Source of the DNA: Atherix ibis
Taxonomy: Eukaryota; Arthropoda; Insecta; Diptera; Athericidae
Length of the DNA: 64,000 bases
Assembly (NCBI GenBank): GCA_958298945.1
Contig: OY282608.1
Location: 58,938,951 to 59,002,950, forward strand
Direction: 5' to 3'
Part shown: positions 1 through 13,500 of the stretch, piece after piece
Numbering within the stretch: position 1 is the first letter of the stretch
Layout of the letters: each line of letters opens with the position of its first letter
Translations under genes and position numbers: made by a program
The notes under the pieces: model-generated
Database searches by the model: none
Seen by the model: only the letters and a program-made list of their open reading frames with translations
What the model was told of the DNA's origin: nothing

Positions 1-2494
1 CCAACAAGCCAACAAACCAACAAACTAACAAGCCAACAAACCAACAAACCTACAAGCCAAAAAACAAACAAACCTACAAACCAACAAACCAACAAACAAA
101 TAAACCAACAAACAAACAAACCAACAAACCAAAAACCAACAAACCAACAAACTAATAAACCAACAAACAAATAAACCAACAAACCAACAAACCAACAAAC
201 CAACAAACGAACAAACCAACAAGCCAACAAACCAACAAACCAACAAGCCAATAAACCAGCAAACCAACAAACCAACAAACCAACTAACCAACAAACCAAC
301 AAACCAACAAACCAACAAACGAACAAACCAACAAACCAACAAACCAACAAACCAACAAACCAACAAACCAACAAACCAACAAACAAATAAACCAACAAAC
401 CAACAAACCAACAAACCAACAAACGAACAAACTAACAAACCAACAAACCAACAAACCAACAAACCAACAAGCCAACAAACCAACAAACCAACAAGCCAAC
501 AAACGAACAAACTAACAAACAAACAAACCAACACACGAACAAACCAACAAACCAACAAACCAACCACCGAACAAATCAACAAGCCATCAAACCAACAAAC
601 CAACAAGCCAACAAGCCAACAAACCAACAAGCCAACAAGCCAACAAACGAACAAACCAACAAACAAACAAACCAACAAACCAACAAACCAAAAAACAAAC
701 AAACCAACAAACCAACAAACCAACAAAACAACAAACCAACAAACCAACAAACCAACAAACCAACAAACCAACAAACCAACAAACCAACAAACCAACAAAC
801 CAACAAACCAACAAACCAACAAACCAACAAACCAACAAACCAACAAACCAACAAACCAACAAACCAACAAACCAACAAACCAACAAACCAACAAACCAAC
901 AAACCAACAAACCAACAAACCAACAAACCAACAAATCAACAAGCCAACAAGCCAACAAACCAACAAACCAACAAACCAAAAAACCAACAAACCAACAAAC
1001 AAACAAACCAACAAACCAACAAACCAACAAACTAACAAACCAACAAACCAACAAACCAACAAACCAACAAATCAACAAACCAACAAACCAACAAGCTAAC
1101 AAACCAACAAACCAACAAGCCAACAAGCCAACACACCAAAAAACCAACAAAGCAACAAACCAACAAACCAACAAACCAACAAACCAACAAACCAACAAAC
1201 CAACAAACCAACAAACCAACAAACCAACAAGCCAACAAACCAAAAAACCAACAAACCAACAAACCAACAAACCAAGTAACCAACAAACCAACAAACCAAC
1301 CAACCAACAAACCAACAAGCCAACAAGCCAACAAACCAACAAGCCAACAAACGATCAAACCAACAAATAAACAAACCAACAAACGAACAAATGAACAAAC
1401 GAACAAACGAACAAACGAACAAACCACAAACCAGTAAACCAACAAACCAACAAACCAACAAACAAACAAACCAACAAACGAACAAACCAAAAAGCCAACA
1501 AACCAACAAGCCAACAAGCCAACAAACCAACAAGCCAACAAGTCAACAAACGAACAAACCAACAAACAAACAAACTAACAAACCTACAAACCAACAAATT
1601 AACAAACCAACAAGCCAACAAACAACAAACCAACAAGCCAACAAGCCAACAAGCCAACAAACCAAAAAACCAAAAAAACCAACAAACCAACAAGCCAACA
1701 AACCAACAAACCATCAAACCAACAATCCAACAAACCAACAAACTAACAAGCCAACAAACCAACAAATCAACAAACCAACAAGCCAACAAACGAACAAACT
1801 AACAAACAAACAAACCAACAAACGAACAAACCAACAAACCAACAAACCAACAAACCAACAAACCAACCACCGAACAAATCAACAAGCCAACAAACCAACA
1901 AACCAACAAGCCAACAAGCCAACAAACCAACAAGCCAACAAGCCAACAAACGAACAAACCAACAAACAAACAAACCAACAAACCAACAAACCAAAAAACC
2001 AACAAACCAACAAACCAAAAAACCAACAAAACAATAAACCAACAAACCAACAAACCAACAAACCAACAAACCAACAAACCAACAAACCAACAAACCAACA
2101 AACCAACAAACCAACAAACCAACAAACCAACAAACCAACAAACCAACAAACCAACAAACCAACAAACCAACAAATCAACAAACCAACAAGCCAACAAGCC
2201 AACAAACCAACAAACCAACAAACCAAAAAACCAACAAACCAACAAACCAACAAACCAACAAACCAACAAACCAACAAACTAACAAACCAACAAACCAACA
2301 AACCAACAAACAAACAAGCTAACAAACCAACAAACCAACAAGCCAACAAGCCAACACACCAAAAAACCAACAAAGCAACAAACGAACAAACGAACAAACG
2401 AACAAACGAACAAACGAACAAACCACAAACCAGCAAACCAACAAACCAACAAACCAGCAAACAAACAAACCAACAAACGAACAAACCAAAAAGC
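1..2494. repeat. Block 1: two diverged copies about 1.3 kb apart
   Basis: Variant phrases recur at an offset of about 1.29-1.30 kb. The CGAACAAA-CTAACAAA phrase begins at 504 and again at 1791. The CCACCGAACAAATC phrase begins at 564 and again at 1867. The offset drifts by whole octamers (1287 against 1303), so single units were gained or lost after duplication. A further shared phrase, CCAACACACC followed by CCAAAAAA-type units, lies near 1131 and 2354 at an offset of about 1.22 kb. A 7-bp unit (CCACAAA) near 1425 breaks the phase. Nothing else is present. Confidence 0.6.
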
Positions 2495-3970
2495 CAACAA
2501 ACCAACAAGCCAACAAGCCAACAAACCAACAAGCCAACAAACGATCAAACCAACAAACAAACAAACCAACAAACGAACAAACCAACAAGCCAACAAGCCA
2601 ACAAACCAACAAGCCAACAAACGATCAAACCAACAAATAAACAAACCAACAAACGAACAAACGAACAAACGAACAAACGAACAAACGAACAAACCACAAA
2701 CCAGCAAACCAACAAACCAACAAACCAACAAACAAACAAACCAACAAACGAACAAACCAAAAAGCCAACAAACCAACAAGCCAACAAGCCAACAAACCAA
2801 CAAGCCAACAAGTCAACAAACGAACAAACCAACAAACAAACAAACTAACAAACCTACAAACCAACAAATTAACAAACCAACAAGCCAACAAACAACAAAC
2901 CAACAAGCCAACAAACCAACAAGCCAACAAACCAAAAAACCAAAAAAACCAACAAACCAACAAGCCAACAAACCAACAAACCAACAAACCAACAATCCAA
3001 CAAACCAACAAACTAACAAGCCAACAAACCAACAAACCTACAAGCCAAAAAACGAACAAACCAACAAACCAACAAACCAACAAACAAATAAACCAACAAA
3101 CAAACAAACCAACAAACCAAAAACCAACAAACCAACAAACCAATAAACCAACAAACCAACAAACCAACAAACCAACAAACCAACAAACCAACAAACCAAC
3201 AAACCAACAAACCAACAAACCAACAAGCCAACAAACCAAAAAACCAACAAACCAATAAACCAACAAACCAACAAACCAACAAACCAACAAACCAAGTAAC
3301 CAACAAACCAACAAACCAACCAACCAACAAACCAACAAGCCAACAAGCCAACAAACCAACAAGCCAACAAACGATCAAACCAACAAACAAACAAGCCAAC
3401 AAACGAACAAACCAACAAGCCAACAAGCCAACAAACCAACAAGCCAACAAACGATCAAACCAACAAATAAACAAACCAACAAACGAACAAACGAACAAAC
3501 GAACAAACGAACAAACGAACAAACCACAAACCAGCAAACCAACAAACCAACAAGCCAACAAACAAACAAACCAACAAACGAACAAACCAAAAAGCCAACA
3601 AACCAACAAGCCAACAAGCCAACAAACCAACAAGCCAACAAGTCAACAAACGAACAAACCAACAAACAAACGAACTAACAAACCTACAAACCAACAAATT
3701 AACAAACCAACAAGCCAACAAACAACAAACCAACAAGCCAACAAGCCAACAAGCCAACAAACCAAAAAAACAAAAAAAAACAACAAACCAACAAGCCAAC
3801 AAACCAACAAACCAACAAACCAACAAGCCAACAAACCAACAAACTAACAAGCCAACAAACCAACAAACCTACAAGCCAAAAAACGAACAAACCTACAAAC
3901 CAACAAACCAACAAACAAATAAACCAACAAACAAACAAACCAACAAACCAAAAACCAACAAACCAACAAA
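2495..3970. repeat. 830-bp tandem duplication
   Basis: Landmarks repeat at 830-831 bp. CGATC occurs at 2542 and 3372, and again at 2622 and 3452. The short unit CCACAAA follows CGAACAAA runs near 2694 and 3524. AGTCAAC occurs at 2811 and 3641. CCTACAAG occurs at 3037 and 3868. The period is two short of 104 octamers (832), which fits the phase-breaking 7- and 9-bp units that both copies share. The matched part runs from about 2495-3140 to 3325-3970, with edges uncertain by a few units. Confidence 0.8.
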
Positions 3971-4320
3971 CTAACAAACCAACAAACAAATAAACCACCA
4001 AACCAACAAACCAACAAACCAACAAACCAACAAACCAACAAGCCAACAAACCAACAAACCAACAAGCCAATAAACCAACAAACCAACAAACCAACAAACC
4101 AACTAACCAACAAACCAACAAACCAACAAACCAACAAACGAACAAACCAACAAACCAACAAACCAACAAACCAACAAACCAACAAACCAACAAACCAACA
4201 AACCAACAAACCAACAAACCAACAAACCAACAAACCAACAAACGAACAAACTAACAAACCAACAAACCAACAAAAGAACAAACCAACAAGCCAACAAACC
4301 AACAAACCAACAAGCCAACA

Positions 4321-7300
4321 AACGAACAAACTAACAAACAAACAGACCAACAAACGAACAAACCAACAAACCAACAAACCAACAAACCAACAAACCAACA
4401 ACCGAACAAATCAACAAGCCAACAAACCAACAAACCAACAAGCCAACAAGCCAACAAACCAACAAGCCAACAAGCCAACAAACGAACAAACCAACAAACA
4501 AACAAACCAACAAACCAACAAACCAAAAAACCAACAAACCAACAAACCAACAAACCAACAAAACAACAAACCAACAAACCAACAAACCAACAAACCAACA
4601 AACCAACAAACCAACAAACCAACAAACCAACAAACCAACAAACCAACAAACCAACAAACCAACAAACCAACAAACCAACAAACCAACAAACCAACAAACC
4701 AACAAACCAACAAACCAACAAACCAACAAACCAACAAACCAACAAACCAACAAATCAACAAACCAACAAGCCAACAAGCCAACAAACCAACAAACAAACA
4801 AACCAAAAAACCAACAAACCAACAAACCAACAAACCAACAAACCAACAAACCAACAAACCAACAAACCAGCAAACCAACAAACCAACAAACCAACAAACC
4901 AACAAACCAACAAACCAACAAACCAACAAGCTAACAAACCAACAAACCAACAAGCCAACAAGCCAACACACCAAAAAACCAAAAAAGCAACAAACCAACA
5001 AACCAACAAACCAACAAACCAACAAACCAACAAACCAACAAACCAACAAACCAACAAGCCAACAAACCAAAAAACCAACACACCAACAAACCAACAAACC
5101 AACAAACCAACAAACCAACAAACCAAGAAACCAACAAACCAACAAACCAACCAACCAACAAACCAACAAGCCAACAAGCCAACAAACCAACAAGCCAACA
5201 AACGATCAAACCAACAAACAAACAAACCAACAAACTAACAAACCAACAAGCCAACAAGCCAACAAACCAACAAGCCAACAAACGATCAAACCAACAAATA
5301 AACAAACCAACAAACGAACAAACGAACAAACGAACAAACGAACAAACGAACAAACCATAAACCAGCAAACCAACAAACCAACAAACCAACAAACAAACAA
5401 ACATACAAACGAACAAACCAAAAATCCAACAAACCAACAAGCCAACAAGCCAACAAACCAACAAGCCAACAAGTCAACAAACGAACAAACCAACAAACAA
5501 ACAAACTAACAAACCTACAAACCAACAAATTAACAAACCAACAAGCCAACAAACAACAAACCAACAAGCCAGCAAGCCAACAAGCCAACAAAGCAAAAAA
5601 CCAAAAAAACCAACAAACCAACAAGCCAACAAACCAACAAACCAACAAGCCAACAAACCAACAAACTAACAAGCCAACAAACCAACAAACCTAAAAGCCA
5701 AAAAACCAACAAACCTACAAACCAACAAACCAACAAACAAAAAAACCAACAAACAAACAAACCAACAAACCAAAAACCAACAAACCAGCAAACCAATAAA
5801 CCAACAAACAAATAAACCAACAAACCAACAAACCAACAAACCAACAAACCAACAAACCAACAAGCCAACAAACCAACAAACCAACAAGCCAACAAACCAA
5901 CAAACCAACAAACCAACAAACCAACTAACCAACAAACCAACAAACCAACAAACCAACAAACGAACAAACCAACAAACCAACAAACCAACAAACCAACAAA
6001 CCAACAAACAAATAAACCAACAAACCAACAAACCAACAAACCAACAAACGAACAAACCAACAAACCAACAAACCAACAAACCATCAAACCAACAAGCCAA
6101 CAAACCAACAAACCAACAAGCCAACAAACGAACAAACTAACAAACAAACAGACCAACAAACGAACAAACCAACAAACCAACAAACCAACAAACCAACAAA
6201 CCAACAACCGAACAAATCAACAAGCCAACAAACCAACAAACCAACAAGCCAACAAGCCAACAAACCAACAAGCCAACAAGCCAACAAACGAACAAACCAA
6301 CAAACAAACAAACCAACAAACCAACAAACCAAAAAACCAACAAACCAACAAACCAACAAACCAACAAAACAACAAACCAACAAACCAACAAACCAACAAA
6401 CCAACAAACCAACAAACCAACAAACCAACAAACCAACAAACCAACAAACCAACAAACCAACAAACCAACAAACCAACAAACCAACAAACCAACAAACCAA
6501 CAAACCAACAAACCAACAAACCAACAAACCAACAAACCAACAAACCAACAAATCAACAAACCAACAAGCCAACAAGCCAACAAACCGACAAACAAACAAA
6601 CCAAAAAACCAACAAACCAACAAACCAACAAACCAACAAACCAACAAACCAACAAACCAACAAACCAGCAAACCAACAAACCAACAAACCAACAAACCAA
6701 CAAACCAACAAACCAACAAACCAACAAGCTAACAAACCAACAAACCAACAAGCCAACAAGCCAACACACCAAAAAACCAAAAAAGCAACAAACCAACAAA
6801 CCAACAAACCAACAAACCAACAAACCAACAAACCAACAAACCAACAAACCAACAAGCCAACAAACCAAAAAACCAACACACCAACAAACCAACAAACCAA
6901 CAAACCAACAAACCAACAAACCAAGAAACCAACAAACCAACAAACCAACCAACCAACAAACCAACAAGCCAACAAGCCAACAAACCAACAAGCCAACAAA
7001 CGATCAAACCAACAAACAAACAAACCAACAAACTAACAAACCAACAAGCCAACAAGCCAACAAACCAACAAGCCAACAAACGATCAAACCAACAAATAAA
7101 CAAACCAACAAACGAACAAACGAACAAACGAACAAACGAACAAACGAACAAACGAACAAACCATAAACCAGCAAACCAACAAACCAACAAACCAACAAAC
7201 AAACAAACATACAAACGAACAAACCAAAAATCCAACAAACCAACAAGCCAACAAGCCAACAAACCAACAAGCCAACAAGTCAACAAACGAACAAACCAAC

Positions 7301-8240
7301 AAACAAACAAACTAACAAACCTACAAACCAACAAATTAACAAACCAACAAGCCAACAAACAACAAACCAACAAGCCAGCAAGCCAACAAGCCAACAAAGC
7401 AAAAAACCAAAAAAACCAACAAACCAACAAGCCAACAAACCAACAAACCAACAAGCCAACAAACCAACAAACTAACAAGCCAACAAACCAACAAACCTAC
7501 AAGCCAAAAAACGAACAAACCTACAAACCAACAAACCAACAAACAAAAAAACCAACAAACAAACAAACCAACAAACCAAAAACCAACAAACCAACAAACC
7601 AATAAACCAACAAACAAATAAACCAACAAACCAACAAACCAACAAACCAACAAACCAACAAACCAACAAGCCAACAAACCAACAAACCAACAAGCCAACA
7701 AACCAACAAACCAACAAACCAACAAACCAACTAACCAACAAACCAACAAACCAACAAACCAACAAACGAACAAACCAACAAACCAACAAACCAACAAACC
7801 AACAAACCAACAAACAAATAAACCAACAAACCAACAAACCAACAAACCAACAAACGAACAAACCAACAAACCAACAAACCAACAAACCATCAAACCAACA
7901 AGCCAACAAACCAACAAACCAACAAGCCAACAAACGAACAAACTAACAAACAAACAAACCAACAAACGAACAAACCAACAAACCAACAAACCAACAACCG
8001 AAAAAATCAACAAGCCAACAAACCAACAAACCAACAAGCCAACAGGCCAACAAACCAACAAGCCAACAAGCCAACAAACCAACAAACAAACAAACCAACA
8101 AACCAACAAACCAAAAAACCAACAAACCAACAAACCAACAAACCAACAAAACAACAAACCCACAAACCAACAAACCAACAAACCAACAAACCAACAAACC
8201 AACAAACCAACAAACCAACAAACCAACAAACCAACAAACC
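4321..8240. repeat. 1.80-kb higher-order repeat, two copies plus a partial third
   Basis: The start phrase, CGAACAAA followed by CTAACAAA and CAAACAGACC or CAAACAAACC, occurs near 4322, 6128 and 7933. That is two steps of about 1806 bp. CGATC doublets lie at 5203/5283 and 7001/7081, an offset of 1798. AGTCAAC lies at 5472 and 7278, an offset of 1806. The third copy starts near 7933, keeps the CAACCGAA phrase near 7996 and fades near 8160-8240. The step from 1798 to 1806 is one octamer gained within a copy. 1806 is two short of 226 octamers, so shared out-of-phase units were copied with the block. Confidence 0.85.
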
Positions 8241-8250
8241 AACAAACAAA

Positions 8251-10535
8251 CTAGCCAACAAACCAACAAACCAACAAGCCAACAAGCCAACAAACCAACA
8301 AGCCAACAAACCAACAAACCAACAAACCAACAAACCAACAAACCAACAAACCAACAAACCAACAAAACAACAAGCCAACAAGCCACAAAACCAAAAAACC
8401 AACAAACCAACAAACCAACAAACGAACAAACCAAAAAGCAACCAACCAACAAGCCAACAAACCAACAAACCAACAAGCCAACAAGCCAACAAACCAAAAA
8501 ACCAACAAACCAACAAACTAACAAACCAACAAACCAACAAACCAACAAACCAACAAACCAACAAACCAACAAGCCAGCAAACCAAGAAGCCAACAGTCCA
8601 ACAAACCAATAAGCTAACAAACGAAAAAACCAACAAACAAACAAACTAACAAACCAACAAACCAACAAACCAACAAACCAACAAACCAACAAACCAACAA
8701 ACCAACAAACTAACAAACCAACAAGCCAACAAACCAACAAACCAACAAGCCAACAAGCCGACAAACGAACAAACCAACAAGCCAACAAGCCAACAAGCCA
8801 ACCAACCAACAAGCCAACAAACGAGCAAACCAACAAACAAACAAACCAACAAACCAACAAACCAACAAACAAATAAACCAACAAATAACCAACAAACAAA
8901 CAAACCAACAACCAAACAAACCAACAAACCAGTAAACCAACAAACCAAAAAACGAACAAACCAACAACCCAACCAACCAACAAACCAACAAACCAACAAG
9001 CCAACAAACCAACAAGCCAACAAACGGATAAACAAACAAACAAACAAACAAACAAACCAACAAACCAACAAATCAACAAACGAACAAACCAAAAACCAAC
9101 AAACCAACAAACCAACAAACCAAAAAACCAACAAACCAACAAATCAACAAACCAAGAAACCAACAAACCATCAAACCAACAAGCCAACAAGCCAACAAAC
9201 CAACAAACCAACAAAACAACAAACCAACAAACCAACAAACCGAAAAACCAACAAACGAATAAACAAACAAACCAACAAACCAACAAACCAACTAGCCAAC
9301 AAACCAACAAACCAACAAGCCAACAAGCCAACAAACCAACAAGCCAACAAACCAACAAACCAACAAACCAACAAACCAACAAACCAACAAACCAACAAAC
9401 CAACAAACCAACAAGCCAACAAGCCAACAAGCCAACAAACCAACAAGCCAACAAACGAACAAACCAACAAACCAACAAACCAACAAACCAACAAGCCAAC
9501 AAACCGAAAAACCAACAAACGAATAAACAAACAAACCAACAAACCAACAAACCAACTAGCCAACAAACCAACAAACCAACAAGCCAACAAGCCAACAAAC
9601 CAACAAGCCAACAAACCAACAAACCAACAAACCAACAAACCAACAAACCAACAAACCAACATACCAACAAAACAACAAGCCAACAAGCCAAAAAACCAAT
9701 AAACCAACAAACCAACAAACCAACAAACGAACAAACCAAAAAGCAACCAACCAACAAGCCAACAAACCAACAAACCAACAAGCCAACAAGCCAACAAACC
9801 AAAAAACCAACAAACTAACAAACCAACAAACCAACAAACCAACAAACCAACAAACCAACAAGCCAGCAAACCAAGAAGCCAACAGTCCAACAAACCAACA
9901 AGCTAACAAATGAACAAACCAACAAACAAACAAACTAACAAACCAACAAACCAACAAACCAACAAACCAACAAACCAACAAACCAACAAACCAACAAACC
10001 AACAAACTAACAAACCAACAAGCCAACAAACCAACAAACCAACAAGCCAACAAGCCGACAAACAAACAAACCAACAAGCCAACAAGCCGACAAGCCAACC
10101 AACCAACAAGCCAACAAACGAGCAAACCAACAAACAAACAAACCAACAAACCAACAAACCAACAAACAAATAAACCAACAAATAACCAACAAACAAACAA
10201 ACCAACAACCAAACAAACCAACAAACCAGCAAACCAACAAACCAAAAAACGAACAAACCAACAACCCAACCAACCAACAAACCAACAAACCAACAAGCCA
10301 ACAAACCAACAAGCCAACAAACGGATAAACAAACAAACAAACAAACAAACAAACCAACAAACCAACAAATCAACAAACGAACAAACCAACAACCAACAAA
10401 CCAACAAACCAACAAACCAAATAACCAACAAACCAACAAATCAACAAACCAAGAAACCAACAAACCGTCAAACCAACAAGCCAACAAGCCAACAAACCAA
10501 CAAACCAACAAAACAACAAACCAACAAACCAACAA
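8251..10535. repeat. 1.30-kb higher-order repeat, two copies
   Basis: Landmarks shared at 1297-1305 bp are CTAGCC at 8251 and 9556, GCAACCAACC at 8438 and 9743, AGTCC near 8595 and 9894, and CGGATAAA followed by three CAAACAAA units at 9025 and 10322. The copies diverge near 9240 and 10535. The CGGATAAA-(CAAA)n phrase reappears at 17892 and 20662, which links this block to the 2.78-kb block. Confidence 0.8.
9241..9660. repeat. 264-bp nested tandem duplication
   Basis: CGAAAAACC occurs at 9241 and 9505, and CTAGCC at 9292 and 9556, both exactly 264 bp (33 octamers) apart. The matching tract spans about 9241-9410 and 9505-9660. It sits across the junction of the two 1.30-kb copies and separates them, so it may have arisen together with that junction. 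Confidence 0.7.
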
Positions 10536-13500
10536 ACGAACCAAAGAACAAACGAACAAACGAACAAACGAACAAACGAACAAACCAACAAACCAACAAA
10601 CCAACAAACCAAAAAGCCAACAAACCAACAAACCAACAAGCCAACAAACCAACAAACCAACAAACCAACAAACCAACAAACCAACAAGCCAACAAACCAA
10701 CAAACAAACAATCCAACAAACCAACAAATGAACAAACTAACAAACCAACAAGCCAACAAACCAACAAGCCAACAAACGGACAAACCAACAAACAAACAAA
10801 CTAACAAACCAACAAACAAATAAACCAACAAACCAACAAACCAACAAATAAACAGAACAACAAACCAACACCCCAACAAACCAACAAACCAACAAAACAA
10901 GAAACCAACAAACCAACAACCCAACAAGCCAAAAAACCAACAAACCAACAAACCAACAAACCAACAAACAAACAAACCAACAAACCAACAAGCCAACAAA
11001 CGAACAAACCAACAAACAAACAAACCAACAAACCAACAACCCAACAAACCAACAAACCAACAAACGAACAAACCAACAAACCAACAAACCAACAAACCAA
11101 CAAACCAACAAACCAACAAGCCAACTAACCAAAAAACCAACAAACCAACAAACCAACAAACCAACAAACCAACAAACTAAGTAACCAACAAACCAACAAA
11201 CCAACAAACCAACAAGCCAACAAGCCAACAAACCAACAAGCCAACAAACGATAAAACCAACAAACAAACAAACCAACAAACGAACAAACCAACAAGCCAA
11301 CAAGCTAACAAACCAACAAGCCAACAAACGATCAAACCAACAAACAAACAAACCAACAAACGAACAAACGAACAAACGAATAAACCAACAAACCAGCAAA
11401 ATAACAACCCAACAAACCAACAAACCAACAAACCAACAAACGAACAAACCAACAAGCCAACAAACCAAAAGCCAACAAGCCAACAAACCAACAAGCCACC
11501 AAGTCAACAAACGAACAAACCCACAAACAAACAAACCAACTAACCTACAACCCAACAAACCAACAAACCAACAAGCCAACAAACCAACAAACCAACAAGC
11601 CAACAAGCCAACAAGCCAACAAACCAAAAAACCAAAAAACCGACAAACCAACAAACCAACAAACTAACAAACCAACAAGCCAACAAACCAACAAACGAAC
11701 AAGCCAACCAGCCAACAAACCAACAAACCAACAAACCAACAAACCAACAAACCAACAAACCAACAAACCAACAAACCAACAAACCAACAAACCAACAAAC
11801 CAACAAGCCAATAAACCAACAAGCCAACAAACCAACAAACCAACAAACCAACAAGCCAACAAACTAACAAGCCAACAAACCAACAAACCTACAAGCCAAA
11901 AAACGAACAAACCTACAAACCAACAAACCAACAAACAAATTAAACCAACAAACCATTAAACCAACAAACCAAAAAACCAACAAACCAACAAACCAATAAA
12001 CCAACAAACAAATAAACCAACAAACCAACAAACCAACAAACCAACAAACCAACAAACCAACAAGCCAACAAACCAACAAACCAAAAAGCAAACAAACCAA
12101 TAAACCAACAAACCAATAAACCAACTAACCAACAAACCAACAAACCAACAAACCAACAAACGAACAAACCAACAAACCAACAAACCAACAAACCAACAAG
12201 CCAACAAACCAACAAACGAACAAGCCAACCAGCCAACAAACCAACAAGCCAACAAACCAACAAACCAACAAACCAACAAACCAACAAACCAACAAGCCAA
12301 TAAACCAACAAGCCAACAAACCAACAAACCAACAAACCAACAAGCCAACAAACTAACAAGCCAACAAACCAACAAACCTACAAGCCAAAAAACGAACAAA
12401 CCTACAAACCAACAAACCAACAAACAAATTAAACCAACAAACCATTAAACCAACAAACCAAAAAACCAACAAACCAACAAACCAATAAACCAACAAACAA
12501 ATAAACCAACAAACCAACAAACCAACAAACCAACAAACCAACAAACCAACAAGCCAACAAACCAACAAACCAAAAAGCAAACAAACCAATAAACCAACAA
12601 ACCAATAAACCAACTAACCAACAAACCAACAAACCAACAAACCAACAAACGAACAAACCAACAAACCAACAAACCAACAAACCAACAAACCAACAAACCA
12701 ACAAACCAACAAACAAATAAACCAACAAACCAACAAACCAACAAACCAACAAACCAACAAACCAACAAACCAACAAACCAACAAACCAACAAACGAACAA
12801 ACCAACAAACCAACAAATCAACAAACCAACAAACCAACAAACGAACAAACCAACAAACCAACAAACCAACAAACCAACAAACCAACAAACCAACAAACCA
12901 ACAAGCCAACAAACCAACAAACCAACAAACCAACAAACCAACAAATCAACAAACCAACAAACCAACAAACCAACAAACCAACAAGCCAACAAGCCAACAA
13001 ACCAACAAACCAACAAACCAACAAACCAACAAACCAACAAACCAACAAACCAACAAACCAACAAACCAACAAACCAACAAGCCAACAAACCAACAAACCA
13101 ACAAACCAACAAATCAACAAACCAACAAACCAACAAACCAACAAACCAACAAGCCAACAAGCCAACAAACCAACAAACCAACAAACCAACAAACCAACAA
13201 ACCAACAAACCAACAAACCAACAAACCAACAAACCAACAAGCCAACAAACCAACAAACCAGCAAGCCAACAAGCCAACACACCAAAAAACCAACAAAGCA
13301 ACAAACCAACAAACCAACAAACCAACAAACCAACAAACCAACAAACCAACAAACCAACAAACCAACAAACCAACAAACCAACAAACCAACAAACCAACAA
13401 ACCAACAAACCAACAAACCAACAAACCAACAAACCAACAAACCAACAAGCCAACTAACCAAAAAACCAACAAACCAACAAACCAACAAACCAACAAACCA

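Noticed and set aside
1391..2848. 485-codon open frame on the + strand starting with ATG, Q/N/T/K-rich, prion-like
   Set aside because: The ATG arises from one mutated unit, and the peptide is the PTNQQTNK cycle with unit variants. There is no ribosome-binding site or promoter, and the frame ends at a CTAACAAA variant (TAA). Similar short frames start at the same AAATGAAC variant elsewhere.
7943..9802. 619-codon hydrophobic open frame that could be read as a multi-span membrane protein
   Set aside because: The hydrophobicity follows directly from TTTGTTGG translation in any frame. There is no loop structure, no charged topology signal and no start context. It also crosses the boundary between two repeat blocks.
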